A stretch of DNA of 64,000 bases from Planctomycetota bacterium. Its GTDB lineage: Bacteria; Planctomycetota; UBA1135; JADKAF01. Location: contig JADKAF010000001.1 of NCBI GenBank assembly GCA_016719295.1, positions 3,348,001 to 3,412,000 on the forward strand, read 5' to 3'. The notes beneath the pieces were generated by a model that was given only the letters and a program-made list of their open reading frames with translations, searched no databases and had not been told where the DNA came from. The position numbers were made by a program, and so were the translations under genes. Shown one piece after another: positions 47,101 through 56,913 of this stretch (within the stretch, counting starts at the first letter, position 1; the number at the start of each line of letters is the position of its first letter).

Positions 47101-50100
47101 GCCGCGCGATCGGCGACGAGTACCGCTACATCCTCGATCGCCGGATGGCCGCGAAGTTCCCCGGCAACCTGCTGCGGCGAGCGGGCCTCCTGCTGAACCC
47201 CTGGGCACTCGACGAAGAAGAGACCGCGCTCGGCGCTGCGGGCGCAGATGGCGAGCGCTTCGGAGCTCGACGTCGCGCGCAGGGCGGCGGCGCGCCGGGG
47301 GCCAACCCCGGAGGTCCGGCGAGCCACTGGGGCACCCCCGGCTCCGACTTCAACTTGGGCTTCCTCCCCGCACCCGCCGCGCTGCTCGTGAACCTGCGCC
47401 CCGACGCGAACGGCGTGGTGACGATCCCGCGCCAGTCACTCGGTGCCGGCCAGCACGTGCACGTGCTCGCGCTCGACGCCGAGAGCGAGATCTACACGAC
47501 GCTCGCGCTGCCCGAGCAGCCGTTGCAGCCGCGCTCGCAGCAGCTCGCCCGCGCGCTCGACGCGACGCAGAAGCTCGCCGAGCAGCAGAAGATCGAGTAC
47601 CTGGCAGGAGGCAGCACGGCGACGATCCCCGATCGGCGCGTCTCCAAGTTCGCCACCTACGGCTCGCTCGCGGAGATCCACCGTCTCTTCCGCACGCTCT
47701 CGGGCGACGACGAGCTCGCGCGTTTCGCGTTCCTGCTGCGCTGGAACGAGCTCCCGCAGGACCAGAAGCGCGCGCTCTACGGCGAGCATGCCTGCCACGA
47801 GCTCCACTTCTTCCTCTACCGGAAGGACCGCGCGTTCTTCGATGCGATCGTGCGGCCCTACCTCGCGAACAAGGCCGCGAAGACCTTCCTCGACGAGTGG
47901 TTGCTCGAGGTCGATCTCTCGCGCCACCTCGAGAGCTACGCGTTCTCGCGCTTGAACACCGTCGAGAAGATCCTCCTCGCGCAGCGCTTCCCCGCCGAGC
48001 GCGCGAGCATCGTGCGCGGTCTCCGCGAGACGCTCGAGCTCACGCCTCCGGATCCCGAGCGCGCGGCGTACTTCTTCAAGGGCGCGCTCTTCGGCGATGC
48101 GCTCGATCAATCGGGCGGCTTGCCCGCGCTCGAGCAGAGCGAAGCGGAAGGCAAGCCCGCGGGAGGCGAAGTCGACAAGCTGCGAGCCCTCGGCTACCTG
48201 GGTGCCGCAAAGGCGCCCGCCGCTCCGCCGGAAGCCGCGGCTCCGGAGCGGCTGAAGGACGAGGCCTCGGAGGAGGATGCTCCGAACGAGAAGGCGAAGA
48301 AGAGCGAGCTCTCCGCCGGGCTCGACCTCCACGATGAGATCGAGCGCCGCAACGAAGCACGCCAGCTCTACCGCGCTCCCGAGACCACGAAGCGCTACGT
48401 CGAGTCGAACTACTGGAAGCGGCGCATCGAAGAGCAAGACGCTGCGCTGATCGCGCCGAACGCCTTCTGGCTCGACTACGCGCAGGCCGCGGAAGGCACG
48501 CCCTTCGCCTCGGCGCACTTCGCGCAGGCGAGCACCTGCTTCGCCGAGATGTTGCTGGCGCTCGCCGTGCTCGATCTGCCGCTGCAAGCGGAGAAGCCCG
48601 AGATCGCGGTCGATGGCATCCAGGTCACCCTGCGGCCGAAGACCCCGATCCTGCTCGTGCGCCAGGAGATCGCGCCGACGGCTCCGCCCGTCGCCGACGG
48701 TGCGCCGATCCTGGTCAGCCAGAACTTCTTCCGCCTCGACGATCGTTTCGCCTACGAAGGCAACGAGCAGCGCGACAAGTACGTCGCGCAGGAGTTCCTG
48801 ATCGACGTCGCCTACGGTGCGCGCGTGGTCGTGACGAACCCGAGCTCCTCGACGCGGAAGCTAGAGCTCTTGCTGCAGATCCCCGCGGGCTCTCTCCCCT
48901 TGCAGCGCGGCTTCTACACGCGCGGCCAGAGCTTGGTCTTAGCACCCTACGCCACGCAGGCGCTCGAGTACGCCTTCTACTTCCCCACACCCGGCGAGCG
49001 CGCGCACTATCCGGTGCACGTGACCGCGGCCGGCGCCTCCATCGCGGCCGCCAGCGCGTTCTCGTTCCACGTGGTCGCCGAGCCGACGCTCCTCGACACG
49101 AATTCGTGGGCGCACGTCTCGCAGAACGGGACCAGCGCCGATGTGCTCGCGTTCCTGGCGGGTGCGAACCTCCAGCGCCTGGAGCTCGCGAAGATCGCCT
49201 GGCGCTGCCACGAGCGGAGCTTCTTCGACGCGGCCCTCGAAGCGCTGCGCGCGCGGAAGCACTTCGATCCGACGCTCTGGTCCTACGCCATCGTGCACCG
49301 CGACGAGCGCGGGCTCCGCGAGTACTTGAGTCGCGCCGACGAATTCCTGGCGAGCTGCGGCAGCGCCTTCGCGAGCGAGCTGCTCACGATCGATCCGACC
49401 GACCGCCGCACGTATCAGCTCGTCGAGTTCGAGCCGCTGGTCAACGCGCGCGCACATCGCTTCGGCCGCGAGCGCACGATCTTGAACGACGGCGTCGCGC
49501 GCCAGTACCTCTCCTTGCTGGACATCCTCGCGCATCGCCCCGCGCTCGACGCGCTGGATCGATTGAGCGTCGTCTATCACCTCGTGCTACAGGACCGCAT
49601 CGAAGAGGCGCTCACCCACTTCGAGAAGGTCGACGCTGCCTCGCTCGCGACAAAGCTCCAGCACGACTACCTGCGCGCCTACCTCGCGTTCTCCGCGGGC
49701 GATCTCGCGACGGCGCGCCGCGTCGCCGCCGCGCATCGCGAGCACCCGGTCGCGCGCTGGCGGGCCCTCTTTGGCGAGGTCCTGAAGCAGGCCGACGAAG
49801 CCGAAGGCAAGCTCGCTTCCGCTGGTGCCAGCGAAGATCCCGTCCGGCAGCAGACCGACCTCGCCGAGCGCGAGCCCTCGCTCGAGCTCGCCGTGGAAGG
49901 CAGCGCCCTTCGCGTGCGCTACAAGAACCTCGCGCAGGCGCAGCTCAGCTTCTTCGCCATGGACGTCGAGCTGCTCTTCTCGACGCGCCCCTTCGTCGAC
50001 CAGGCCACCGGCTCCTTCGCCTACGTGAAGCCGAACCAGAGCCGCGCCCTCGAGCTGCCGGCGGGCCAGAGCGAGCTCACCCTCGAGCTCCCCGCGGAGT

Positions 50101-50447
50101 TCCGCGCGAAGAACGTGTGGATCGAGCTCGCCGGTGGCGGACTCGTGCGCCGCACCCCCTTCTACGCGAACTCGCTCGCCGTGCGCTGGATCGAGAGCTA
50201 CGGCCAGGTGCAGGTCAGCGACGCGACGACGAAACAGCCGCTGCCGAAGGTCTACGTGAAGGTCTACGCGAAAGAGCCGGGCGGCAAGGTGCGCTTCCAC
50301 AAGGACGGTTACACCGATCTTCGCGGCGGCTTCGACTACGCCTCGATCTCCGGCGAGGGCGCCGCGAACGTCGAGCGCTACGCCGTGCTCGTTCTCTCCG
50401 ACGCGCAGGGCGCCGTGATCCGCGAGCTCACGCCTCCCGCGCGCTGA
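44142..50447 (+). CDS. Giant secreted protein, copy 1 of 3 (2,101 aa)
   Basis: A signal peptide (residues 1-31, ending LRGQG) leads into GTPIGFVEEFALAADR, shared by all three copies. Residues about 35-400 are helical (TPR-like EEHYYYSCLLAEHEGRFDEQ). Residues about 424-800 are beta-rich, with ELKNAGTLLIKVFEI, GTWVIELIGNGVASRALIEK and GQLVRVLDEQGQHLRDATLL, patterns like macroglobulin (MG) domains. A Gly-rich linker (about 1045-1070) precedes FLPAPAALLVNLRPDANG. H1216-A-C-H-E-L-H1222 is conserved in all copies. A charged linker (about 1340-1405), a beta domain, TPR-like helices (about 1800-1900) and a C-terminal beta part (SFFAMDVELLFSTRPF, DGYTDLRG) follow. No thioester CxEQ motif and no membrane anchor are seen. 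AGGA stands 6 nt before the ATG. The family is unrecognised. Confidence 0.9.
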   Translation: MRRRAGFVRSLSVLAAPALALMSLPPHLRGQGTPIGFVEEFALAADRAATLAKLIPGTEEHYYYSCLLAEHEGRFDEQAQLLAAWIERYQRTPRVQEIENRRSLLLWKQDPTATSEHLRQRLGLRFEHRRETRGVDPELPTALDPAQIAAAAFTARALQNHPGTLDGFEDSALRGLAATKLDDARLANLLQRLRSADVPNLPALIVRGLALPRAGSFGSLPIHRLLYREQLDACAQQRPALLDDPQFVASYLQRLRPGRDVAWHRDPAAREAYLAELFAFAQRLSPAWNSLKAHVLYHRLEHDLAQGRPDEARFQSYLRLPRRGGWASPRLAERVTRAQELVDATTRYDTGLGPIGDDEPLVRAYCERFFVEAASYDAYAELLDGNWVRRVFTETKILHGVGDMQRWYALLNDPGHYEQLRDRVEIRFAPTAKEHYGVEEPIALDVELKNAGTLLIKVFEIHTRNFHREQQREIDASIDLDGFVANEERTLATDANPLRRTPQRLEFPGLKRRGTWVIELIGNGVASRALIEKGRLGYVQRPSSAGQLVRVLDEQGQHLRDATLLLGGRELFPDKNGEILVPWSTDAGTKTIVLAHGEFSTLEQLEHAAERYELEAAIHVERESLLAGRKAPILVRPRLLANGARVPVGLLEEPRLTITAHDHDGIATSLDVPGFALHDEGESVHEIQVPENLARLSVQLRGRVKSLTGSEAVELFTHEFVLELNGIDATAATHAALLGRTSAGYVLDLLGKDGEPKSDRAVALTVKHRDHRDELKVTLRTDERGRISLGRLEGIAWVTTSEHAAQNRRWRLVEGGEALPTRLHGVEGETLRLPWPQRYGVLSRANAGLEHRIAGAPLRDAFDRLAVSEGFLELRGLAAGDYALRLGDLDHGIEVRVTKGARDGGWAHGSERRLELLPRPLLQVQSLEASNDALQLRLANAGPEARVHVVATRYLPPDGLFERLHLHARRSLGEQGVEHALSLFESGRAIGDEYRYILDRRMAAKFPGNLLRRAGLLLNPWALDEEETALGAAGADGERFGARRRAQGGGAPGANPGGPASHWGTPGSDFNLGFLPAPAALLVNLRPDANGVVTIPRQSLGAGQHVHVLALDAESEIYTTLALPEQPLQPRSQQLARALDATQKLAEQQKIEYLAGGSTATIPDRRVSKFATYGSLAEIHRLFRTLSGDDELARFAFLLRWNELPQDQKRALYGEHACHELHFFLYRKDRAFFDAIVRPYLANKAAKTFLDEWLLEVDLSRHLESYAFSRLNTVEKILLAQRFPAERASIVRGLRETLELTPPDPERAAYFFKGALFGDALDQSGGLPALEQSEAEGKPAGGEVDKLRALGYLGAAKAPAAPPEAAAPERLKDEASEEDAPNEKAKKSELSAGLDLHDEIERRNEARQLYRAPETTKRYVESNYWKRRIEEQDAALIAPNAFWLDYAQAAEGTPFASAHFAQASTCFAEMLLALAVLDLPLQAEKPEIAVDGIQVTLRPKTPILLVRQEIAPTAPPVADGAPILVSQNFFRLDDRFAYEGNEQRDKYVAQEFLIDVAYGARVVVTNPSSSTRKLELLLQIPAGSLPLQRGFYTRGQSLVLAPYATQALEYAFYFPTPGERAHYPVHVTAAGASIAAASAFSFHVVAEPTLLDTNSWAHVSQNGTSADVLAFLAGANLQRLELAKIAWRCHERSFFDAALEALRARKHFDPTLWSYAIVHRDERGLREYLSRADEFLASCGSAFASELLTIDPTDRRTYQLVEFEPLVNARAHRFGRERTILNDGVARQYLSLLDILAHRPALDALDRLSVVYHLVLQDRIEEALTHFEKVDAASLATKLQHDYLRAYLAFSAGDLATARRVAAAHREHPVARWRALFGEVLKQADEAEGKLASAGASEDPVRQQTDLAEREPSLELAVEGSALRVRYKNLAQAQLSFFAMDVELLFSTRPFVDQATGSFAYVKPNQSRALELPAGQSELTLELPAEFRAKNVWIELAGGGLVRRTPFYANSLAVRWIESYGQVQVSDATTKQPLPKVYVKVYAKEPGGKVRFHKDGYTDLRGGFDYASISGEGAANVERYAVLVLSDAQGAVIRELTPPAR

Positions 50448-50512
50448 GCTCGCACATGTTCTCCTCGGCTCACGCCGCTTCGTCCCGCCGTCTCCGCTCC
50501 GCAGGATTCGCC

Positions 50513-53500
50513 ATGCACCGCAAGCTCTTCGGCACAGGCCGAGCGCTTTACGCTCTGACCGCCTTCGCGGCGCTGAGCGTCGCTCCGCGGATCTGTGCGC
50601 AAGGCACGCCGATCGGCTTCCTCGAGGAGTTCGCCCTCGCTGCCGATCGCACCGCGACCCTCGCGAAGCTGATCCCCGGCACCGAAGAGCACTTCTACTA
50701 CGCGTGCTTGATCGCGGAGCACGAGCGGCGCTTCGAGGAGCAGGGTCGCTTGCTCCTCCAGTGGATCGAGCGCCATGGCCGCACGCCGCGCGTGATCGAG
50801 ATCGAGAACCGCCGCGCGATCTTGCGCTGGAAGCAGGACCCCGCCGGGACGAGCGAGCTGCTGCGCCAGCGCCTGAGTCTCGACTTCCAGCACCAGCGCG
50901 AGACGCGCGGCGTTGATCCCAAGCTCCCCACCGCGCTCGACCCGGCGCTCTATTCGTCGGCAACGCTGAGCGCGCGCGCCCTAGAGCTGCATCCCAAAAC
51001 CTTGGATGGTTTCCACGATCGAGCGCTGCGCGCACTCGCGGCGACCCCGCTCGACGACGCACGCCTCGGCGCCCTGCTCGAACGCCTGCGCACGCCCGAC
51101 CTGCCGAACCTGCCCGCGCTGATCGTGCGGCAATTGCGCTTGCCCCAGGCAAAGCCCTTCGGCTCGCTGCCGATCCACGAGTTCCTCTATCAAGAGCAGC
51201 TCGAAACCTGCGCGCGAGAGCTGCCGAGCCTCCTCGACAGCCATCGCTTCGTCGGCGCCTATCTTCAGCGTCTACGCCCGAGCAGCGACGAGGACTGGCA
51301 ACGCGATCCCGCCCTGCGCGGCGCCTTCCTCGAACGCCTCGGAGCGTTCACTGAGCGTCTCTCTCCATCGCAGAACTCTCTGAAAGCGCACGTCCTCTAC
51401 CACCGCCTGCAGCACGATCTCGCGGAAGGCCGGATCGACGCCGCGCGCTTCCGGGACTACCTGCGCCTGCCGCGCCGCACGAGCTGGACGCATCCGCGCG
51501 TCACCGAGCGCGCGACGCGACCGAGCCAGCTCGTCGACACCACGGTGCCGTACAGCATCGGGCTCGCCCCCGTCGGTGACGATGAGCCCTTGGTGCGCCG
51601 CTGCTGCGAACGCCTCTTCGTCGACGCGCCGGACTACGACGCGTACGCCGAGCTGCTGAACGGCGACTGGGTGCGCCGCGTCTTCGCCGAGACGAAGATC
51701 TTGGCCGGCATCGGCGACATGCAGCGCTGGTATGCGCTGCTAGACGATCCCGGCTATTACGAGCAGCTCCGCGACCGCGTCGAGATCCGCTTCGCGCCCA
51801 CGGCGAAGCAGCACTTCGCGATCGACGAGCCGGTCGCGTTCGACCTCGAGATCAAGAACGCGGGATCGCTGCTGGTCCGAGTGTTCGAGATGCACACGCG
51901 AAACTTCCACCGCGAGCAGCAGCGCGAGATCGACGCCTCGATCGATCTTGACGGCTTCGTCGCCAACGAGGTGCGCACGATCAACACCGAAGCGAACCCA
52001 TTGCGCCGGACGACCGTTCACCTCGAGTTCCCGGGTCTCGATCGACGCGGCACCTGGGTGATCGAGCTCATCGGCAACGGCGTCTCGAGCCGTGCATTAG
52101 TCCAGAAAGGCCGCCTGAGCTACGTCGAGCGCTCGAGCTCCTCCGGCCAGCTCGTGCGCGTGCTCGACGAGCAGGGCCGTTCGCTCGCAGACGCGGCGCT
52201 GATCCTCGGCGGCCGTGAGCTCTCCGCCGATGCGAGCGGCGAGATCCTGCTGCCTTGGTCGACCTCTCCGGGCGAGAAGACGATCGTGCTGTGCCACGGC
52301 GCGTTCTCGACGCTGGATACCATCGAGCACGCGGCCGAAAGCTACGCCCTGACGGCGTCGATCCACGTCGAAGCCGAAGCGTTGCTCCCCGGACGTCGCG
52401 CGCCGATCATCGTGCGCCCACGCTTGCTCGCGAACGGAGCTCCCGTCGCGGTCGGATTGCTCGAAGGGTCACGGCTCACGATCACGGCGCGCGACCACGA
52501 CGGCATCGCGACGAGCCTCGACGTGCCGAGCTTCGCTCTGCACGACGATCGCGAGTCGGTGCACGAGATCCTCGTGCCGGAGAACCTGGCGACGCTCGAG
52601 GTGGCTCTCCACGGCAAGGTGCCGAACCTCAATACCGGCCAGCCCGTCGAGCTCGCCTCGTCGGCGAGGAGCTTCACACGCAACGGCATCGATGTCACCC
52701 CCCTGACGCGCACGGCGCTGCTCGGCCGCAGCGCCGAGGGCTACGTGCTCGACCTCCTCGGCAAGGACGGCGAGCCCAAGCCCGATCGCGCGGTGACGCT
52801 GGTCCTCGAGCACCGCGATTTCCGCGACGCCGTGAGCACGACGCTGCGCACGGACGAGCGCGGGCGCGTCGCGCTCGGCGCGCTGGAGGGCATCGTCGCG
52901 GTGACGACGAGAGAGCATGCCACGCAGGGCCTGCGCTGGCACTTGAGCGCCGATGATGAAGCTCTGCCATCGGCGCTGCACGGCGCGGTCGGGGAGACCT
53001 TGCGCCTGCCGTGGCCCGCGCGCTACGGCGTCCTCACGCGCGCCAACGCCGGACTCTCGCGCCTGATCGGAGGCCATCCGCAGCGCGACGAATTCGAACG
53101 AATCACGGTGGCGAGCGGCTATCTCGAGCTCCGTGACCTCGTCGAAGGCGACTACGCGCTTTGGCTCGGCGAAGTGGAGCGGAGGATCGAGGTGCGCGTG
53201 GTTCGCGGTCCGCGCGACGGTGGCTACGTGCACGGTGGCGAGCGTCGCCTCGAGCTCTCGGACGAGCTCCCGCTGCAGATCCTCGGCATCGAGAGCAGCG
53301 AGGACAGCGTGCGCGTGCGCCTCTCCGGCGCTGGCCGCGAGGCGCGCTTGCACGTGATCGCGACGCGCTATCTGCCGCCGGAGAACCTCTTCGAGGACCT
53401 CCGCTCGAGCTCGCGTCGCGAGCTCGCCCAGCGTTGGATCGAAGACGCGATCTCGTCCTACCATTCCGGTCGCGCGATCAGCGACGAGCACCGCTACATT

Positions 53501-56500
53501 CTCGATCGCCGCGCTGCGCCGAAGTTCGCCGGCAACATGCTGCGCCGCGCTGGGCTGCTGCTGAATCCCTGGGCGCTCGACGAGGAAGCGACCAGCTTGG
53601 GTGGCGAGGGTCGAGGCGGCGAGGGCATTTCGATAGCGAACGGTCCCTCGGGTCGCCCGAGCCCCCATCCGAGTCCGAGAAGCACCGCCGTTGCGGGTGG
53701 AGCGCCGGGGACCTTCGCGAACGTGGCCTTCCTGCCCGCTCCCGCGCCGCTGCTCCTCAATCTCCGCCCCGATGCGCAGGGCACCGTGACGTTCGCGCGC
53801 CAGGCACTCGGCGACGGACAGCACCTGCATGTGTTGGCGCTCGATGATCGCGGCGAGATCTACGCGACGCTGGCGCTCCCCGAGCGTTTCTTGCAGCCGC
53901 GCACGCAGCAGCTAGCCCGCGCGCTCGATCCAGCGCAGAAGCTCGCCGAGCGACAGAAGATCGAGTACCTGGAGGCGGGCGCCACGGCGGTGATCCCCGA
54001 TCGGCGCGTCTCGAAGTTCGAAACCTACGGCTCGCTCGCCGAAGTGCACAGCCTCTTCCGCACGCTCTCCGCGGACGAGGAGCTCGCGCGCTTCGCCTTC
54101 GTGCTCTCTTGGAACGAGCAGAAGCCCGAGGAGAAGCTCGCGCGCTACGCCGAGCACGCCTGCCACGAGCTGCACTTTTTCCTCTACCGCAAGGACCGCG
54201 CCTTCTTCGATGCGATCGTGCGGCCCTACCTCGCGAACAAGGCCGCGAAGACCTTCCTCGACGAGTGGTTGCTCGAGGCCGGCCTCTCGCGCTACCTCGA
54301 GAGCCGCGCGTTTGCCGAGCTCAACACCTTCGAGAGGATCCTCCTCGCGCAGCGTTTCCCTGCCGAGCGCGAGAACATCGCGCGCGCTCTCCGCGAGACG
54401 CTCGAGCTCTTGGCTCCGAATCCAGAGCAGGAGCAGCGGCTCTTCCGCCGCTTGCTGGAGAACGAGGCGCTGAGCCGCTCGTTCGCCTGGGGTGATCTCG
54501 GTGAGAACGATCCGCAGGGCAACATCATCGGCGAGTCCAAGTTCCGATTCGTCGATCCGAACTTCCAGAAGCGCGAGGGAGACTCGTCGCGCCCGCCTAG
54601 GGACGCTTTCGAGATCGTTCCCGCCGAGCGTGCACGCGACGAGAAGCGCTCGGAAGACATGATCGAAGAGGTCGAGGTGGTCGAAGAGCGCCTGAAGGAC
54701 GGCGCGAAGGCGGACCTCCCGAGCCTAGGCCGCGAGCTCGAGCTGCGTAAATCCGCCCCCAGGCTCTACCGCGCGCCGGAGACCACGCAGCGCTACGTCG
54801 AGTCGAACTACTGGAAGCGCCGCATCGAAGAGCAAGGGGCCGCGCTGATCGCGCCGAACGCGTTCTGGCTCGACTACGCGCTCGCGAGCGAGGGTGTGCC
54901 TTTCGCTTCCCCGCACTTCGCGCAGGCGAGCACCTGCTTCGCCGAGATGCTGCTCGCCCTCGCGGTCCTCGATCTCCCGCTGCGAGCCGACGAGCCCGAG
55001 ATCGAGATCGACGGCGTGCAGATCACGCTGCGCCCGAAGACGCCGGTCCTGCTGGTGCGCCAGGAGATCGCGCCTGCGCCATCCGCCCCAGCGGACGCCG
55101 CGCCCGTCCTGGTCAACCAGAGCTTCTTTCGCCTCGACGACCGCTTCCTCTTCGAAGGCAACGAGCAGCGCGAGAAGGTGGTGCGCGAGGAGTTCCTGAG
55201 CGACGTCGCCTACGGCGCGCAGATCGTGGTCACGAATCCGAGCTCCGCGCCGCGGAAGCTCGAGCTCCTGCTGCAGATCCCGCAGGGCGCGCTGCCGGTG
55301 AACCGCGGGTTCGTGACGCGCGGCGTCGGCGTCGTGCTGCAGCCCTACGCTACGCAGGCGCTGGAGTACGCGTTCTACTTCCCCAGCACCGGCGAGCGCG
55401 CGCACTATCCCGTGCATGTCTCGAGCGCCGGAGCCATCGTCGCGGCGGCGGAGCCAGTCACCTTGAAGGTCGTCGCCGTACCGAGCGTCATCGACACGAT
55501 TTCCTGGGCGCACGTCTCGCAGAACGGCTCGAGCGCGGAAGTGCTCGCCTTCTTGAACACGGCGAACCTGCAGCGCCTCGATCTCGCGAAGATCGCCTGG
55601 CGCTGCCGCGAGCGCGCCTTCTATCTCGACGTGCTCGGCGCGCTGCGCGCGCGCAAGCACTATGACCCCCTCCTCTGGTCGTACGCGATCCACCACCGCG
55701 ACGAGGCTGGGCTCCGCGAGTTCCTGAGCCATGCCGACGGCTTCGTCGCGAGCTGCGGCAGCGCGCTCGAAGCGGAGCTGCTCACGATCGATCCGACGGA
55801 GCGCAAGACCTATCAGATCGTCGAGTTCGAGCCGCTGGTGAACGCGCGCGCGCACCGCTTCGGCCGCGAGCGCACGATCTTGAACGACGGCGTCGCGCGG
55901 CAATATCTCGCGTTCCTCGACATCCTCGCGCATCGCCCTTCGATCGACGCGCTCGACCGCCTCGGCCTCGTCTACTACCTCCTGCTGCAGGATCGCTTCG
56001 AGGAGGCACTCGCGCAGTTCGCGGCGATCGATGCGACGCAGCTCGCGACCCAGCTGCAGTACGACTATCTGCGCGCCTACCTCGCGTTCTCCTCGGGCGA
56101 TCTCGCGACGGCGCGCCGCGTCGCCGCCGCACACCGCGAGCACCCGGTCGCGCGCTGGCGGGCCCTCTTCGGCGAGGTCCTGAAGCAGGCCGACGAAGCC
56201 GAAGGCACGCTCGCCACTGCCGGTGCCAGCGAAGATCCCGTTCGGCAGCAGAACGACCTCGCCGAGCGCGAGCCTTCGCTAGAGCTCGCGGTCGAAGGGC
56301 AGCAGCTCCGCGTCCGGTACAAGAACGTGGTCCGGGCGCAGCTCAGCTTCTTCTCCATGGATGTCGAGCTGCTCTTCTCGACGCGGCCCTTCGTCGACCA
56401 GGCCACCGGTTCCTTCGCCTACGTGAAGCCGAACCTGAGCCGCTCGCTCGAGCTCCCCGCGGGCCAGAGCGAGCACCTCCTCGAGCTGCCCGCGGAGTTC

Positions 56501-56845
56501 CGCGCGAAGAACGTCTGGATCGAGCTCGCCGGCGGCGGCCTCGTACGCAGGACACCGTTCTACGCGAACTCGCTCACCGTGCGCTGGATCGAGAGCTACG
56601 GCCAAGTGCAGGTCAGCGACTCCACTTCGAGTCAGCCGCTGCCGAAGGTCTACGTGAAGGTCTACGCGCAGGAGCCCGGGGGTAGGGTGCGCTTCCACAA
56701 GGATGGCTACACTGACCTCCGCGGCCGCTTCGACTACGCCTCCATCTCCGGCGAAGGCGCCGCGAACGTCGAGCGCTACGCCGTGCTCGTCCTCTCCGAC
56801 GCGCAGGGCGCCGTAATCCGCGAGCTGGCGCCTCCCGCGCGCTGA
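50513..56845 (+). CDS. Giant secreted protein, copy 2 of 3 (2,110 aa)
   Basis: ATG 50513 is chosen because AGGA lies 6 nt upstream, the same as in both sister genes, and because it begins a signal peptide (MHRKLFGTGRALYAL...PRICAQ); in-frame starts further upstream overlap copy 1. The layout equals copy 1: GTPIGFLEEFALAADR, helical part, MG-like beta part, linker, HACHELH (from residue 1215), second linker, beta part, TPR-like part and terminal SFFSMDVELLFSTRPF ... DGYTDLRGRFDYASIS. The linkers differ from the sisters in both length and content (GEGRGGEGISIANGPSGRPS; then NIIGESKFRFVDPNFQKREG and ERARDEKRSEDM), while the domains are highly similar. It starts 65 nt after copy 1. No function is recognised. 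Confidence 0.9.
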   Translation: MHRKLFGTGRALYALTAFAALSVAPRICAQGTPIGFLEEFALAADRTATLAKLIPGTEEHFYYACLIAEHERRFEEQGRLLLQWIERHGRTPRVIEIENRRAILRWKQDPAGTSELLRQRLSLDFQHQRETRGVDPKLPTALDPALYSSATLSARALELHPKTLDGFHDRALRALAATPLDDARLGALLERLRTPDLPNLPALIVRQLRLPQAKPFGSLPIHEFLYQEQLETCARELPSLLDSHRFVGAYLQRLRPSSDEDWQRDPALRGAFLERLGAFTERLSPSQNSLKAHVLYHRLQHDLAEGRIDAARFRDYLRLPRRTSWTHPRVTERATRPSQLVDTTVPYSIGLAPVGDDEPLVRRCCERLFVDAPDYDAYAELLNGDWVRRVFAETKILAGIGDMQRWYALLDDPGYYEQLRDRVEIRFAPTAKQHFAIDEPVAFDLEIKNAGSLLVRVFEMHTRNFHREQQREIDASIDLDGFVANEVRTINTEANPLRRTTVHLEFPGLDRRGTWVIELIGNGVSSRALVQKGRLSYVERSSSSGQLVRVLDEQGRSLADAALILGGRELSADASGEILLPWSTSPGEKTIVLCHGAFSTLDTIEHAAESYALTASIHVEAEALLPGRRAPIIVRPRLLANGAPVAVGLLEGSRLTITARDHDGIATSLDVPSFALHDDRESVHEILVPENLATLEVALHGKVPNLNTGQPVELASSARSFTRNGIDVTPLTRTALLGRSAEGYVLDLLGKDGEPKPDRAVTLVLEHRDFRDAVSTTLRTDERGRVALGALEGIVAVTTREHATQGLRWHLSADDEALPSALHGAVGETLRLPWPARYGVLTRANAGLSRLIGGHPQRDEFERITVASGYLELRDLVEGDYALWLGEVERRIEVRVVRGPRDGGYVHGGERRLELSDELPLQILGIESSEDSVRVRLSGAGREARLHVIATRYLPPENLFEDLRSSSRRELAQRWIEDAISSYHSGRAISDEHRYILDRRAAPKFAGNMLRRAGLLLNPWALDEEATSLGGEGRGGEGISIANGPSGRPSPHPSPRSTAVAGGAPGTFANVAFLPAPAPLLLNLRPDAQGTVTFARQALGDGQHLHVLALDDRGEIYATLALPERFLQPRTQQLARALDPAQKLAERQKIEYLEAGATAVIPDRRVSKFETYGSLAEVHSLFRTLSADEELARFAFVLSWNEQKPEEKLARYAEHACHELHFFLYRKDRAFFDAIVRPYLANKAAKTFLDEWLLEAGLSRYLESRAFAELNTFERILLAQRFPAERENIARALRETLELLAPNPEQEQRLFRRLLENEALSRSFAWGDLGENDPQGNIIGESKFRFVDPNFQKREGDSSRPPRDAFEIVPAERARDEKRSEDMIEEVEVVEERLKDGAKADLPSLGRELELRKSAPRLYRAPETTQRYVESNYWKRRIEEQGAALIAPNAFWLDYALASEGVPFASPHFAQASTCFAEMLLALAVLDLPLRADEPEIEIDGVQITLRPKTPVLLVRQEIAPAPSAPADAAPVLVNQSFFRLDDRFLFEGNEQREKVVREEFLSDVAYGAQIVVTNPSSAPRKLELLLQIPQGALPVNRGFVTRGVGVVLQPYATQALEYAFYFPSTGERAHYPVHVSSAGAIVAAAEPVTLKVVAVPSVIDTISWAHVSQNGSSAEVLAFLNTANLQRLDLAKIAWRCRERAFYLDVLGALRARKHYDPLLWSYAIHHRDEAGLREFLSHADGFVASCGSALEAELLTIDPTERKTYQIVEFEPLVNARAHRFGRERTILNDGVARQYLAFLDILAHRPSIDALDRLGLVYYLLLQDRFEEALAQFAAIDATQLATQLQYDYLRAYLAFSSGDLATARRVAAAHREHPVARWRALFGEVLKQADEAEGTLATAGASEDPVRQQNDLAEREPSLELAVEGQQLRVRYKNVVRAQLSFFSMDVELLFSTRPFVDQATGSFAYVKPNLSRSLELPAGQSEHLLELPAEFRAKNVWIELAGGGLVRRTPFYANSLTVRWIESYGQVQVSDSTSSQPLPKVYVKVYAQEPGGRVRFHKDGYTDLRGRFDYASISGEGAANVERYAVLVLSDAQGAVIRELAPPAR

Positions 56846-56913
56846 GCTAGCCCCCTTCTTCTTCCTCCCGCACTCAGGCTTCGTCCCGCCGCATCCGCAA
56901 CGCAGGAATCGCC

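Noticed and set aside
49106..50512. N-terminal extension of giant copy 2 by about 470 codons
   Set aside because: This part is the wrong frame of copy 1 (Arg-rich). The signal peptide and AGGA at 50513 define the real start.
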